In this document: positions 1-8,864 of the stretch, one piece after another | Numbering within the stretch: position 1 is the first letter of the stretch | How the letters are laid out: the number at the start of each line of letters is the position of its first letter | Origin: Alicyclobacillus_A sp963788285 | GTDB taxonomy: Bacteria; Bacillota; Bacilli; Alicyclobacillales; Alicyclobacillaceae | DNA: 64,000 nt | Assembly: GCA_963788285.1 (NCBI GenBank) | Contig: CAWBGB010000012.1 | Span: forward strand, 558,001 to 622,000 | Direction of reading: 5' to 3' | Made by a program: the position numbers and the translations under genes | Notes under the pieces: generated by a model | Database searches by the model: none | What the model was told of the DNA's origin: nothing | Seen by the model: the letters and a program-made list of their open reading frames with translations, nothing else

Positions 1-542
1 ACGCTGCCTCGCTTTGCCAGTGGATGTGTCGGAGCCGCCACGAGCAGCAGATCATCTTCGAGCAGCGGCGTGCCTAGTAGTTCTCCTTCTTCGTCTTGAA
101 ATGTGGTGACAATGCCGACATCCACCTCCCGTTGCAACAGAGCAGCTAAAGTTTCTTTGGAAGATCCAGTCCGCACGTGAAATGTCACGCCCGGATGCTG
201 CTCTCTGAATAACGCAAGCAGTGGTGGCAGAAGGTAGATGGAGGGAGTCAGGCCTGCGCCCAAATACACGTTGCCCACTTCCGGATCTGTGAAACTGTTC
301 AATTCGTCTCGCATTTTCTCAGCAAGTGCCAAGTGCCGCTTTGCGTAACGATACACCAGTTCGCCCGCGCGGTTCAGTACGAGTTTTTTGCCGATGCGAT
401 CGAATAGAGGCATACCGCACTGTTGCTCCAGTTGTTGCACGTGGCGGCTGACTGTCGGTTGCGTCACGTGCATGGTCGCTGCCGCCTTGACCAGCGTCTC
501 TTGCTCGACAATATGAACGAACGTCTCGAACAACTGAAACAT
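1..542 (-). CDS. LysR-family transcriptional regulator (partial, 3' end outside window)
   Basis: The frame runs open to the left edge, so only about 180 residues are visible. The first ~60 residues are a LysR winged helix-turn-helix (QPTVSRHVQQLEQQ is the recognition-helix region), followed by the start of the effector-binding domain (LGAGLTPSIYLLPPLL). The ATG at 542 has a GGGAGG ribosome site about 7 bases upstream. It is divergent from purA, and a perfect inverted repeat lies between the two starts, the usual place for a LysR operator. The ligand cannot be judged from this part. Confidence 0.88.
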   Translation of the reverse strand, partial: MFQLFETFVHIVEQETLVKAAATMHVTQPTVSRHVQQLEQQCGMPLFDRIGKKLVLNRAGELVYRYAKRHLALAEKMRDELNSFTDPEVGNVYLGAGLTPSIYLLPPLLALFREQHPGVTFHVRTGSSKETLAALLQREVDVGIVTTFQDEEGELLGTPLLEDDLLLVAAPTHPLAKRGS

Positions 543-563
543 CCCTACACCTCCCAAGGCAAA

Positions 564-588
564 GATATATACGGAATCCGTATATATC
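564..588. promoter_or_regulatory. Perfect 12-bp-arm inverted repeat, candidate LysR operator
   Basis: Arms GATATATACGGA and TCCGTATATATC flank a single central A, giving a 25-bp palindrome 22 bases upstream of the LysR-type start and about 135 bases upstream of purA. LysR proteins commonly bind interrupted AT-rich palindromes in the divergent intergenic region and repress their own gene. That this is such a site is inferred from position and symmetry only. Confidence 0.5.
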
Positions 589-722
589 GTATGCGACAAA
601 TTAATTTTACACATAGATTCAGCCGTCATACACTATTGAATGTGATCAACTTTTCCAGTTTGGTGCTGTTGGGAAATGTGAACGAAATATTGAGATGAGT
701 GTCAATTGAGGAGGGTGCGCAT

Positions 723-1982
723 ATGGTGCATGCAGTGGTTGGCGCACAGTTTGGCGACGAGGGCAAAGGAAAGATGGTTGATTACTTCGCCGTCGAGGCG
801 GATATGGTCATCCGTTACCAAGGCGGTGGGAACGCCGGACATACCATCGTCAACGAATTCGGCAAGTTCGCTCTACATCTTGTCCCTTCCGGGATCTTCA
901 ACCCATCGACGGTGTGTGTTCTCGGCACTGGTGTTGTGATTCACCCGGCAAATTTGGTGAAAGAGCTCAAGACGCTGCAGGACGCTGGCATCGCCATCGA
1001 CAATCTGGTGATCTCCGAACGCGCCCATATGGTGCTGCCCTATCATATCTGGCAAGACCAGTACGAAGAGCAAACCCGGTCTAAGAAAGTCGGGACCACC
1101 TTACAAGGCATCGGTCCTGCCTACCAAGACAAGACCGGTCGCTTCGGACTGCAAATTGGTGAAATGAAAGATCTGGAACGGTTCCGCGAGCGTCTGAAAA
1201 ACGCGTTTGACCTCAAGTTGCGGCGGATGCCCGGGATGGAGGAGGTCAGCGGATCGTTTGAGGAGATGTGGAATGAATTGATGGCGGCGCGCGAAGTGCT
1301 ACTGCCGTACATCAAGGATACGATACCGTTGCTACGTGACGCCGTACAGGCTGGCAAACACGTACTCCTCGAAGGCCAACTCGGCGTTATGCGCGATCTA
1401 GACTGGGGCGTCTACCCGTTTGTCACTTCCTCCAACCCGATTTCCGGAGCCACGTCCGCAGGCGCTGGCATTCCGCCAACGGCAATCAAGCGCGTGACGG
1501 GCATCACGAAAGCGTACACCACCGCGGTGGGCGAGGGGCCGTTCCCGACCATGCTCACCAACGAAATCGGCGACTATCTGCAGGAGAAAGGCCACGAATA
1601 CGGAGCAACCACGGGCCGCAAGCGTACGTGCGGTTGGTTAGATATTCCGACGCTGAAATACGGGGCGTGGCTCAACGGATACACCGAACTGGCGCTCATG
1701 AAGCTGGACGTCTTGAGCGGGCTCAAGGAAGTGGCCGTTTGCACGGGCTACGAATTGGACGGCGCCGTGCACCACATGCCACTGCTCGCGCACGAGATGG
1801 AACGAGTGAAGCCCGTGTACGAAACCTTGCCCGGTTGGGACGAAGACCTGTCGGATATTACGTCGTACGATGCACTGCCGGCAAACGCGCAGGCATTTAT
1901 CACCTACGTGGAAAAAGCGGTCGGTGTGCCCGTCAAGTACGTGTCGGTGGGGCCAGAGCGGAAGCAAACGATTGTGCGATAA
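723..1982 (+). CDS. purA: Adenylosuccinate synthase
   Basis: Catalyses GTP-dependent condensation of IMP and aspartate to adenylosuccinate, the first committed step to AMP, in the cytosol. The product of about 419 residues matches the family length. The N-terminus carries the GTP-binding signature GDEGKGK (residues 11-17) and the IMP-pocket region GGGNAGHTI; GPAYQDKTGR and TTGRKRTCGWLD further along are also typical. An in-frame ATG exists at 699, but GAGGAGGG at 708-715 sits correctly for the ATG at 723, and homology begins there. It stands alone, followed by a stem-loop. Confidence 0.97.
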   Translation: MVHAVVGAQFGDEGKGKMVDYFAVEADMVIRYQGGGNAGHTIVNEFGKFALHLVPSGIFNPSTVCVLGTGVVIHPANLVKELKTLQDAGIAIDNLVISERAHMVLPYHIWQDQYEEQTRSKKVGTTLQGIGPAYQDKTGRFGLQIGEMKDLERFRERLKNAFDLKLRRMPGMEEVSGSFEEMWNELMAAREVLLPYIKDTIPLLRDAVQAGKHVLLEGQLGVMRDLDWGVYPFVTSSNPISGATSAGAGIPPTAIKRVTGITKAYTTAVGEGPFPTMLTNEIGDYLQEKGHEYGATTGRKRTCGWLDIPTLKYGAWLNGYTELALMKLDVLSGLKEVAVCTGYELDGAVHHMPLLAHEMERVKPVYETLPGWDEDLSDITSYDALPANAQAFITYVEKAVGVPVKYVSVGPERKQTIVR

Positions 1983-2044
1983 GTGGATCTGCGGCAGAGA
2001 CCGTAGATGATGTAATCCCACCCTTTAAGTGGCAGAAGATACTA

Positions 2045-2084
2045 GGAAGCACCGGGCAAAAGTACAAATTTTGCCGGTGCTTCC
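2045..2084. terminator. Stem-loop between convergent purA and PfpI-family gene
   Basis: GGAAGCACCGGGCAAAA pairs with TTTTGCCGGTGCTTCC apart from one bulged base. It lies between two convergent genes and could terminate either, although no clean T-run follows on the plus strand. Confidence 0.6.
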
Positions 2085-2133
2085 GGTCAGCCTTTCCGAT
2101 TCAAAAGGTTTGGGTGATAAACAGGGGAGTCGT

Positions 2134-2808
2134 TTATGCCGGGTTTTCAATCGTTTCAATGACTTTTTCCGCCGTGCTTTTACTGGACATCGGATTTTGT
2201 CCCGTCACCAAATTTCCGTCGCGAACCGAGAAGTCGGCCCATTTTTCACCGCAGACAAATTCCGCGCCTTTTTCGCGCAATTTGGTTTCCAGTAAAAACG
2301 GCATATGCTGATCCAATCCAGTTTCCTTTTCTTCTGCGTTCGTAAAGCAATTGACCTTTTTGCCTTTCACAAGCGGAGTACCGTCCTTGTATGTCACATT
2401 GACCAGACCGGACGGACCATGACAAACCGCACCAATCACTTTGCCATCCTCGGCAAATTGCTGCAATACGTATTGCAAGGTCTCATTTTCCGGAAAATCA
2501 AACATGGTGCCATGCCCACCGGGGAGGAAGATTGCGTCAAACCCTTTCGCATCATCTTTGCTTAGCCGCGCAGTGTTTTTTAACTCCGCTTCCGCGGCTC
2601 GCCATTCCGATTTCTTCTCTTCCGGAACGCTGTTGGGATCCAGCGGAACCTCCCCACCTTGGATACTGGTCACTTTCACGTCATACCCTTTTTCCTTAAA
2701 CACGTTATAAGGTACGGCAAACTCTTCCAGCCAAAGTCCAGTTTTGTGATCTTCCGTAATTTTCGTGTGGTTGGTCACTACCATGAGAATGCGCTTTGTC
2801 TTGGACAT
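2134..2808 (-). CDS. DJ-1/PfpI family protein (type 1 glutamine amidotransferase-like)
   Basis: About 224 residues with the DJ-1/PfpI fold. IFLPGGHGTMFDFPEN is the nucleophile-acid region and GAVCHGPSGLVNV contains the catalytic Cys-His pair of the Hsp31/YhbO-like branch. Relatives act as glyoxalases, deglycases or holding chaperones; which applies here cannot be told. The start is taken at the ATG at 2808 (MSKTKR) because GGGAGGT lies about 8 bases upstream; a longer in-frame reading exists but has no ribosome site. Monocistronic. Confidence 0.88.
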   Translation of the reverse strand: MSKTKRILMVVTNHTKITEDHKTGLWLEEFAVPYNVFKEKGYDVKVTSIQGGEVPLDPNSVPEEKKSEWRAAEAELKNTARLSKDDAKGFDAIFLPGGHGTMFDFPENETLQYVLQQFAEDGKVIGAVCHGPSGLVNVTYKDGTPLVKGKKVNCFTNAEEKETGLDQHMPFLLETKLREKGAEFVCGEKWADFSVRDGNLVTGQNPMSSKSTAEKVIETIENPA

Positions 2809-2961
2809 CGCCATTACCTCCCTGTTGTTCGATTCAATCCGTGATGCGGTTGGATTCAATCGGTGATGGTTCATCCGCATTCCAAGTTATATTCTACTTA
2901 AGTCGCTTTAGAATTTGAAGTAACATATTTTTATGTCGTTTCATGTGCTCACAATACAGGT

Positions 2962-3203
2962 AGCGATTTGCAAAATGCCTCTTGAGCGGTTCAGCACGAC
3001 TAGATGTTGCTTGCGTTTTGCAAATGTTCATTTGGAATGGTTCAGCACAAATAGATGATGTGCTTCATTACTGCCTGAAACACTTTCTATTGTGCTGAAC
3101 CTACTCTCATTGGTGATTTGCAAAACGCCTGGTGTGTTTCTCTAATGCCAGAAACACCACATATCTGCTGAACCAGGTGCTCGTCGTTATTTTGCAAATC
3201 GCT
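2962..3203. repeat. Nested copy of a dispersed palindromic intergenic repeat
   Basis: The outer element opens with AGCGATTTGCAAAAT and closes at 3203 with ATTTTGCAAATCGCT; its inner arms carry GGTTCAGCAC and TGCTGAACC. Between these arms sits a second, variant element (about 3013-3128) with ends GCGTTTTGCAAAT and ATTTGCAAAACGC and its own GGTTCAGCAC/GTGCTGAACC arms. Related copies lie at 30919-31005 and 41512-41600, and a half copy at 43143. The 3130s also contain a small GTGTTTC/GAAACAC hairpin. No coding potential is seen. Confidence 0.75.
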
Positions 3204-3223
3204 GGACTGATGCAATTAGTGAC

Positions 3224-4624
3224 TCAATCGGTATATGGTATTGCTGCTCGAGCTCGGATTTCTTGCAGCTCGCCTGTCGTATTGAGTTTGGCTTTCATTG
3301 CGAAGTAGTAGATGACTGCTGGCAAGATCAAGGCCACAATCCATGCGATGTCGGCGTGACCTAAGGCTTTGGAGATCGGTCCTTCGTACAAACCGGCCAC
3401 ATTCATGAACGGAATCTGTGCAACGATTGTGACGAGGTACGTGCCAATACAGGTCCAATTGAATCTTCCATACTGGCCGTTCACATCGAAAATGTCCTTC
3501 ACACTGTAGTTTCCGTGGCGGAGCAGGTAGTAGTCGACTAAGTTAATCGCGCTCCACGGCACCATGATGTATTGGAGCAACAACATGAAGTCGTTCATGA
3601 TTGTAATCAGACTTCCTTGTCCAACGATCCCGATCCATGTTGCAACGGCATCGACGATCGCCAAGATGACAAACCGCATTGTCGGCGTGACCTTAATCTT
3701 TGTGAACGGTTCGATCGTCGTGACTGTCGCCATGAACGCGCAGTACAGGTTCAGCACGTTGACGGCGAGGATACCCAGGACAATGACGATGTAAATGACT
3801 GGTGCCAAACCGTGACCGACCATCTTTGCAAGGAATCCAGTCGGATCGTTACCGAATTTAGATGAAGCCGCGGCCAAGATCACGCCCAACCCCATCGTCC
3901 ATCCAGTACCGAGAACCCCACCAGCGTACGTCCATCCAAACGTCGCCCACGGCGATGTGTTGCGAGGCAAGTAACGAGAGTAGTCTGCGACGTACGGTGC
4001 GTACGTGAGCAACCACGTCGTACAAATACTCAGAGCCATCAAGAACGGTCCGAACTTAAACCCGGATGCAGACCAGCTGCTTACTGGCAATGGCAGGCGA
4101 AATGCTTCGACAGTGATGATAATGAACACGATTCCGAACAGGATCGCCAAGTATTTTTCGACTGCGTGAATGAGGTCGTAACCGTACGTTGTGACAATGA
4201 GGGTAACGCCGTTGAGAACAATCATCGCCAACCATACGGGAATGCCGGGAATGGCGCTATGAATCGCTTGAGCCCCGAGCATGCCACTATAGTAGACGGA
4301 TCCAATATACATGACCATGACGAGAATCAGCGGCAAGATCGCGCCAATGACACCGAATTGTGCACGACTTTGAATCATCTGAGGAATGCCGAGCTTCGGC
4401 CCTTGGGCGGAGTGTGTCGCCATGAACACCCCGCCAATCAAGTTGCCGAGCACGACGGCGACGAGTGCCCAGAATACGTTGAGGCCGAGTGAGATGGCCA
4501 CTGCACCTGTGATGACCGGCGTGAGTTGCATGTTGCTGCTGAACCATATGTTAAACAGGTCGCGTGCTTTACCGTGACGCTCTGAATCCGGAATGTAGTC
4601 GATACTACGCTGTTCAACCTTCAT
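3224..4624 (-). CDS. NCS1 family permease (nucleobase/allantoin/hydantoin-type)
   Basis: A 466-residue integral membrane protein with about 12 hydrophobic segments. The N-terminal NIWFSSNMQLTPVITGAVAI and the SYRLPRN-like stretch ADYSRYLPRNT are hallmarks of nucleobase:cation symporter-1 carriers related to CodB and PucI. It probably imports a purine, cytosine or related ring compound with a cation. Start ATG at 4624 follows AAGGGGGAA. There is no catabolic operon next to it, so the substrate is open. The nested repeat lies just past its 3' end. Confidence 0.85.
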   Translation of the reverse strand: MKVEQRSIDYIPDSERHGKARDLFNIWFSSNMQLTPVITGAVAISLGLNVFWALVAVVLGNLIGGVFMATHSAQGPKLGIPQMIQSRAQFGVIGAILPLILVMVMYIGSVYYSGMLGAQAIHSAIPGIPVWLAMIVLNGVTLIVTTYGYDLIHAVEKYLAILFGIVFIIITVEAFRLPLPVSSWSASGFKFGPFLMALSICTTWLLTYAPYVADYSRYLPRNTSPWATFGWTYAGGVLGTGWTMGLGVILAAASSKFGNDPTGFLAKMVGHGLAPVIYIVIVLGILAVNVLNLYCAFMATVTTIEPFTKIKVTPTMRFVILAIVDAVATWIGIVGQGSLITIMNDFMLLLQYIMVPWSAINLVDYYLLRHGNYSVKDIFDVNGQYGRFNWTCIGTYLVTIVAQIPFMNVAGLYEGPISKALGHADIAWIVALILPAVIYYFAMKAKLNTTGELQEIRARAAIPYTD

Positions 4625-5299
4625 TTACAGTTCCCCCTTATTTCATGCGGTCTATGACTCCAGTGCTGCACATATGAAGTTGTGCAAATGGCGTAGGCCG
4701 TGTTCAATCAGGGAGGCACGAAAAATACAGGTAAAAACGCCTTTGACGTGCGTCGTCTATCAGATAACTGATTTTTATTGTATTTTATACCTTTTTATGC
4801 CAATTGACTATGAAGCCATTCCACTTGGAGATTCCGACGATGAAAGCCGAAGGTACATTCACGAAGATATCACGGAAGCAGATGGAGCTTCATCGTCAAC
4901 GACGAACGTGACTCGGCACGAAAACAGTGGATCTTATACCCACGGTGCCAAACATACGTTCTCCTACCTGCTAGAGCTGAGCGAATGGAACAGCCACATT
5001 TGTGGAAGTTGTCTAAGTCTACTTGGGATGACGGGATTGTTGCGTGCAGAACTTATGAGGATTGCTGTAGAGGGAATGAAACATGTAAAACATCTCCTTC
5101 CAATACGCTTACGAGGTTAGCTGTCGGGTTAGGGTAGAAAGGATACCCCACGATAACGTTTCACCCCAGAATTGGTTCCCCCGCTTCCCGCACGGTAATT
5201 CAGCTCGCCCGGGAATTCAGCGCTACTTGATGAAGTTGGTTCCTTTCTTTACCTTACATCAAATGCGAGAATAGCGCAAATCCGCGCTACCTCGCGTGG
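4625..5299. other. Intergenic stretch without a confident gene
   Basis: The plus strand has an open frame of up to 148 codons (4674-5120), but it lacks a good ribosome site, has skewed composition and resembles nothing I recognise. A shorter overlapping frame (MKAEGTFTKISRKQMELHRQ near 4840) also looks protein-like but ends quickly. The pattern would fit a degraded gene or chance. The upstream end should hold the NCS1 gene promoter. Confidence 0.3.
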
Positions 5300-6364
5300 C
5301 TACCTCGGTCTCGCCACGATGCCGTTGTGCACCTTGATGATGCCATGACGTAGAATCTCAAAGCCATTTTCGTACAAGTAGAGCCCCATCTGCTGCACGG
5401 TCATCAGTTCACGGTACGTATAGTTCATCGCTTCCGCCATGACGTGGTAGAACAACCGAGACTTCCATTGTAAGCGAGGTGTCGTAAGGATGGCGTAGCC
5501 GCCAGGCTTGAGGAATCGGCGGTGGAAATCTATCGCTTCTGGCTTGTATTCGTCCGGAAAGTGCTCGATGAGTCCGACGCTCAGCACAATGTCAAACTCC
5601 TGGCCAAACGGCAGGTTGCGAATATCGTCGACGATAAACTCGGTGTTCATCTGATCTTTGTACCAGACGCGGTGTCCACCGGTCTCCGGGTTGCCACCAA
5701 GGAACGGGTAGTACTCGGGAAACTTGCCAAATCGGTCTGTCTTACAAAACTCATCGTAGTCCACCAGTACAGCTTCCCCACCGGGGTACATGGCGTACAA
5801 CTGCATCGCTTCATAGCCATCTGCGGCGCCGAGAAACAAGATCCTGGGCCGATCCACCTGCAGTCCCTGAAATAGTGCGCGTTTTCCACGCGGATCCCAA
5901 ATGGCGTCTTGTACCCGGTGTGTCATATTCCACAGTGCAAGCTGCTGCATTTCAGTGAACAGCTCCGGAACCTCGCCCCATTTGAACGTGGATAGCGCTT
6001 TTATCATTTGCTGACGTACCCGACTGCGCTCTGTCGGCACATCTTTGATAAACCACTCATGAAACGACTTGTTGAATTTTTGCCAGGATACTGGGACAGG
6101 CATGGTGTCACCGTTTTGTTCTTCCCAAACCCGTTTGCCACTCGCGTAGTTCTCCACCCGAAACGGCCGCCCTACGTCTTTCCAAGACACCGTGGCCCAG
6201 TCCCGCACGATATGGTCGCGGATAAACTTCTGCGTTTCTGACGGAGACGGTGCCCTCAGATCAATGCGCAGATTGGACAACTTTTTGGTCGTACCGACGT
6301 GCTGTTTTTGATACGGCCTTGAACAGTCGGTCTCTCGTAAGTCCTGCTCACGTGCCATGACCAT
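5300..6364 (-). CDS. Class I SAM-dependent methyltransferase at the end of the moa operon
   Basis: About 354 residues. The C-terminal half is a Rossmann methyltransferase: motif I RILFLGAADGYEAMQL, acidic VDYDEF, FDIVLSVGLIEHF (motif IV region) and FLKPGGYAILTTPR (post-motif IV). The N-terminal ~130 residues (FRVENYASGKRVWEEQNG and following) are unfamiliar. GAGGAGGA precedes adjacent GTG (6367) and ATG (6364) starts. It begins about 13 bases after moaE stops, so it is probably co-transcribed with the molybdopterin genes. The methyl acceptor is unknown. Confidence 0.82.
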   Translation of the reverse strand: MVMAREQDLRETDCSRPYQKQHVGTTKKLSNLRIDLRAPSPSETQKFIRDHIVRDWATVSWKDVGRPFRVENYASGKRVWEEQNGDTMPVPVSWQKFNKSFHEWFIKDVPTERSRVRQQMIKALSTFKWGEVPELFTEMQQLALWNMTHRVQDAIWDPRGKRALFQGLQVDRPRILFLGAADGYEAMQLYAMYPGGEAVLVDYDEFCKTDRFGKFPEYYPFLGGNPETGGHRVWYKDQMNTEFIVDDIRNLPFGQEFDIVLSVGLIEHFPDEYKPEAIDFHRRFLKPGGYAILTTPRLQWKSRLFYHVMAEAMNYTYRELMTVQQMGLYLYENGFEILRHGIIKVHNGIVARPR

Positions 6365-6379
6365 CACGGCATCTCCTCC

Positions 6380-6808
6380 TCAAGTGGCAAACCCTTTTTG
6401 ATGCCCAATCCACTCAGATCCGTCTTCCCAGTTCTCCTTTTTCCATATAGGGACAATTTCCTTCAATCTCTCAATGGCGTATGCGCTTGCAGCAAATCCG
6501 ACATCTCGGTGCGGAGCGGCCACAACGGAGACTACGACAATGTCCCCGATATCAAGCCTGCCAATTCGGTGCGTCATGGCAAGCTGTGTGTGCGGCCAGC
6601 GTACTTTAATTTCCTTCGCAATGTCTGCCATGGTCTGTACAGCCATAGGTTCGTACGCGTCGTATTCCAAGTAGATGGTTCTCTTTCCCTTCGTGAATTC
6701 GCGCACTGTTCCAATAAAAGGAATAATTGCCCCGATGTCCGGCCCACCCACCTTGGCAATTACCTCGGCGGGATCAATGGGATCTCGAACAATTTCGAAA
6801 TAATTCAT
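6380..6808 (-). CDS. moaE: Molybdopterin synthase catalytic subunit MoaE
   Basis: With MoaD, converts cyclic pyranopterin monophosphate to molybdopterin by inserting two sulfurs. The 142 residues show the family blocks GAIIPFIGTVREFTKGK, LEYDAYEPMA, HRIGRLDIGD and the C-terminal PIWKKENWEDGSEW with the conserved lysines. The gene follows moaD by three bases and precedes the methyltransferase, all on the minus strand. Full length. Confidence 0.97.
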   Translation of the reverse strand: MNYFEIVRDPIDPAEVIAKVGGPDIGAIIPFIGTVREFTKGKRTIYLEYDAYEPMAVQTMADIAKEIKVRWPHTQLAMTHRIGRLDIGDIVVVSVVAAPHRDVGFAASAYAIERLKEIVPIWKKENWEDGSEWIGHQKGFAT

Positions 6809-6811
6809 TGC

Positions 6812-7054
6812 TTACCCTCCACTTACAGGCGGTATAATGGCTATCTCGTCCCCGGATTCCAATTTTTCTTCTCTCACCACATACCGGAAATTGCGTGCAA
6901 CCATGGAGCTGTGCAGAATCTCCTTTGCGTTCGGGTATCTCTGCGCAAGCAGCTCTATGAGATCGCCGACCGTCACTGCTTCTAATTCTGGAATTCGAAC
7001 ATCACTTTGTCCTATGACCTCTGCCAACTTCGCAAAAACCTTTACCGTGAGCAT
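6812..7054 (-). CDS. moaD: Molybdopterin synthase sulfur carrier subunit MoaD
   Basis: An 80-residue ubiquitin-like protein ending in the required double glycine (IIPPVSGG), which is adenylated and thiocarboxylated and then feeds sulfur to MoaE. Spacing to moaE is three bases and about 40 bases to moaA, consistent with one operon. No MoeB-type activating enzyme is visible in the window. Confidence 0.95.
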   Translation of the reverse strand: MLTVKVFAKLAEVIGQSDVRIPELEAVTVGDLIELLAQRYPNAKEILHSSMVARNFRYVVREEKLESGDEIAIIPPVSGG

Positions 7055-7093
7055 ATTCCCCTCCGCCCCGAACAGAATCTCGATGACAAGGCT

Positions 7094-8122
7094 CTATCCG
7101 CCCATTTGAAACATCTCCAGTTTGGTTCTGTGCAATCCTGACGTGTTGCTTAGGCGGATTTCAGAATAACGGTCTTCTCTTCTGTTCCACACGTTTACAA
7201 TGGCTTCCTTGATCTCCGTATCAGTTGCTCCATGACGAAGGAGATCTCGGAGATCAGTCCCGTTCGCGGAAAACAAACAGGTATAGAGTGAACCTTCCGC
7301 CGAGAGTCGTGCGCGCGTACAGGTTGAACAGAATGCCTGTGTCACCGAAGAAATGAAACCGATTTCATCATTCGAACCCTGGTATCGATAGCGGGTGGCC
7401 ACTTCCCCAAAATAGTTGGGACTGAGCGGCTCTAAAGGCATTTCGGCGTGAATCAGCTCCACGATGGTTTTGCTAGGAACCACGTGATCCAGCCTCCACC
7501 CGTTGCTATTGCCTACATCCATGTATTCAATAAATCGAAGTATGATGCCCTTGTCACGAAAATAACGCGCCATCGGTAAAATATCCTGGTCGTTAACTCC
7601 CTTTTGGACCACCATGTTGATTTTTACTTGTAAACCAACACGAGCAGCTTCCTCAATTCCCTCCAATACCTGCTTCACCTGAAATCCTCGCCCGTTGATT
7701 TTCCCGAAGCGTTCGTCATCCAGACTGTCAAGACTGACATTGATCCTTTGCAAACCTGCATCTCGCAACGCTTCGGCATGTTTGGCAAGAAGTGACCCAT
7801 TGGTTGTGAGAGAGAGGTCTCGGACGCCCTCAATTTGGGCAATGCTCCGGATAAGCTCTGGTAGGTTTTTCCTCAACAGCGGCTCACCGCCAGTAATTCG
7901 AATTTTCTCAACCCCTAAATCTACAAAAATTTGTGCCAACCGAGTGATTTCCTCAAAACTCAGAAGTTGATTCCTATCAAGAAATTTAAAATCGGGTCCA
8001 AAAATTTCTTCTGGCATACAGTAGCGGCAGCGGAAATTACATCTGTCTGTAACGGAAATTCTTAGGTCACGTAAAGGACGGCTTAACCTATCCAGCAATT
8101 TTGTACGTTCGTTCCCTGCCAT
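7094..8122 (-). CDS. moaA: GTP 3',8-cyclase MoaA (radical SAM)
   Basis: First step of molybdenum cofactor synthesis, with MoaC. The 342 residues have the radical-SAM cluster CNFRCRYCMPEE, the ITGGEPLLR motif, and a second cluster CSTCTRARLS with a further cysteine in YTCLF. The C-terminal FQMGG supplies the diglycine tail that activates the reaction in MoaA proteins. It sits between the nucleotidyltransferase gene and moaD. moaC is not in the window. Confidence 0.97.
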   Translation of the reverse strand: MAGNERTKLLDRLSRPLRDLRISVTDRCNFRCRYCMPEEIFGPDFKFLDRNQLLSFEEITRLAQIFVDLGVEKIRITGGEPLLRKNLPELIRSIAQIEGVRDLSLTTNGSLLAKHAEALRDAGLQRINVSLDSLDDERFGKINGRGFQVKQVLEGIEEAARVGLQVKINMVVQKGVNDQDILPMARYFRDKGIILRFIEYMDVGNSNGWRLDHVVPSKTIVELIHAEMPLEPLSPNYFGEVATRYRYQGSNDEIGFISSVTQAFCSTCTRARLSAEGSLYTCLFSANGTDLRDLLRHGATDTEIKEAIVNVWNRREDRYSEIRLSNTSGLHRTKLEMFQMGG

Positions 8123-8137
8123 AATGGATCACCCTAT

Positions 8138-8749
8138 CTAATCGGTTTCAACCCACTCTTTCACTCTTCTGAAGTCTTCAGGCGTGTCGATGTCAACACC
8201 CCACAGAGCTTCTTCAAACGGGACGAATTTGACGCAGCTTTTATGACGCTGGATAATGGATCTTCCTCCTTCGTCACCCTGGATTCCCTGGAACTCATGA
8301 TAGAATTCAGCATCAAATAGGATAGGATGGCCGGGAGCACCTGCGTATTCAGGGCGTACAATGCGGATTCCTTTTGAACGTTGAGATTCATAGGTGTCCA
8401 CTAACATTTCTATCACAGACTTCGGTACAAAAGGTTGATCCGCTAAGAAAATCAGGACCGCTTCTGTTCGCCCAGTGACAGCCTGAATTCCCATCTTTAC
8501 AGAGGAGGCCATACCGCTCTTATAGTCTGCATTCCTTCGAATTTCCACATCGGGGATGCCTTGGAGATGTGTTTCAAGCTGATGGATGTGTTCTCCCCCG
8601 ACGACAACGATGGGTTTCAAGTGAGAAGACACCGCTATGTCAACAGAATAACGAAAGATGGGTTTCTTTCTCAAATATAAGAAAAGCTTTGGTTCCCCCA
8701 TTCGTTTCGACATTCCGGCTGCAAGGATGATTGCTCCGATGTCAGACAT
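8138..8749 (-). CDS. MobA/MocA-like molybdenum cofactor nucleotidyltransferase
   Basis: About 203 residues with the nucleotidyltransferase signature AIILAAGMSKRMGEPK, metal-binding FLADQPFVP and PEYAGAPGHPILF. These features fit the MocA/CTP:molybdopterin branch, which makes the cytosine dinucleotide form used by CO dehydrogenase-type enzymes. That is a strong contextual reason for its place beside moaA and the cox genes. The ATG at 8749 is preferred over an adjacent GTG because of its spacing from AAAGGA. GTP specificity (MobA proper) cannot be excluded. Confidence 0.87.
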   Translation of the reverse strand: MSDIGAIILAAGMSKRMGEPKLFLYLRKKPIFRYSVDIAVSSHLKPIVVVGGEHIHQLETHLQGIPDVEIRRNADYKSGMASSVKMGIQAVTGRTEAVLIFLADQPFVPKSVIEMLVDTYESQRSKGIRIVRPEYAGAPGHPILFDAEFYHEFQGIQGDEGGRSIIQRHKSCVKFVPFEEALWGVDIDTPEDFRRVKEWVETD

Positions 8750-8864
8750 CACGTTTATCCTTTCTTTCCGTGTTAAGGGTTGCCTTCGTCCTCACCACCG
8801 CACAGGACGATTGCCCTCTGCACCGCTGGATGGTCCTGTTCCACCGGCCACAGTACCTTAGTCT

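Noticed and set aside
4674..5120. 148-codon plus-strand frame downstream of the NCS1 promoter as a gene
   Set aside because: No ribosome site, no recognisable domain, and an overlapping frame looks equally protein-like; listed only as a gene-poor stretch.
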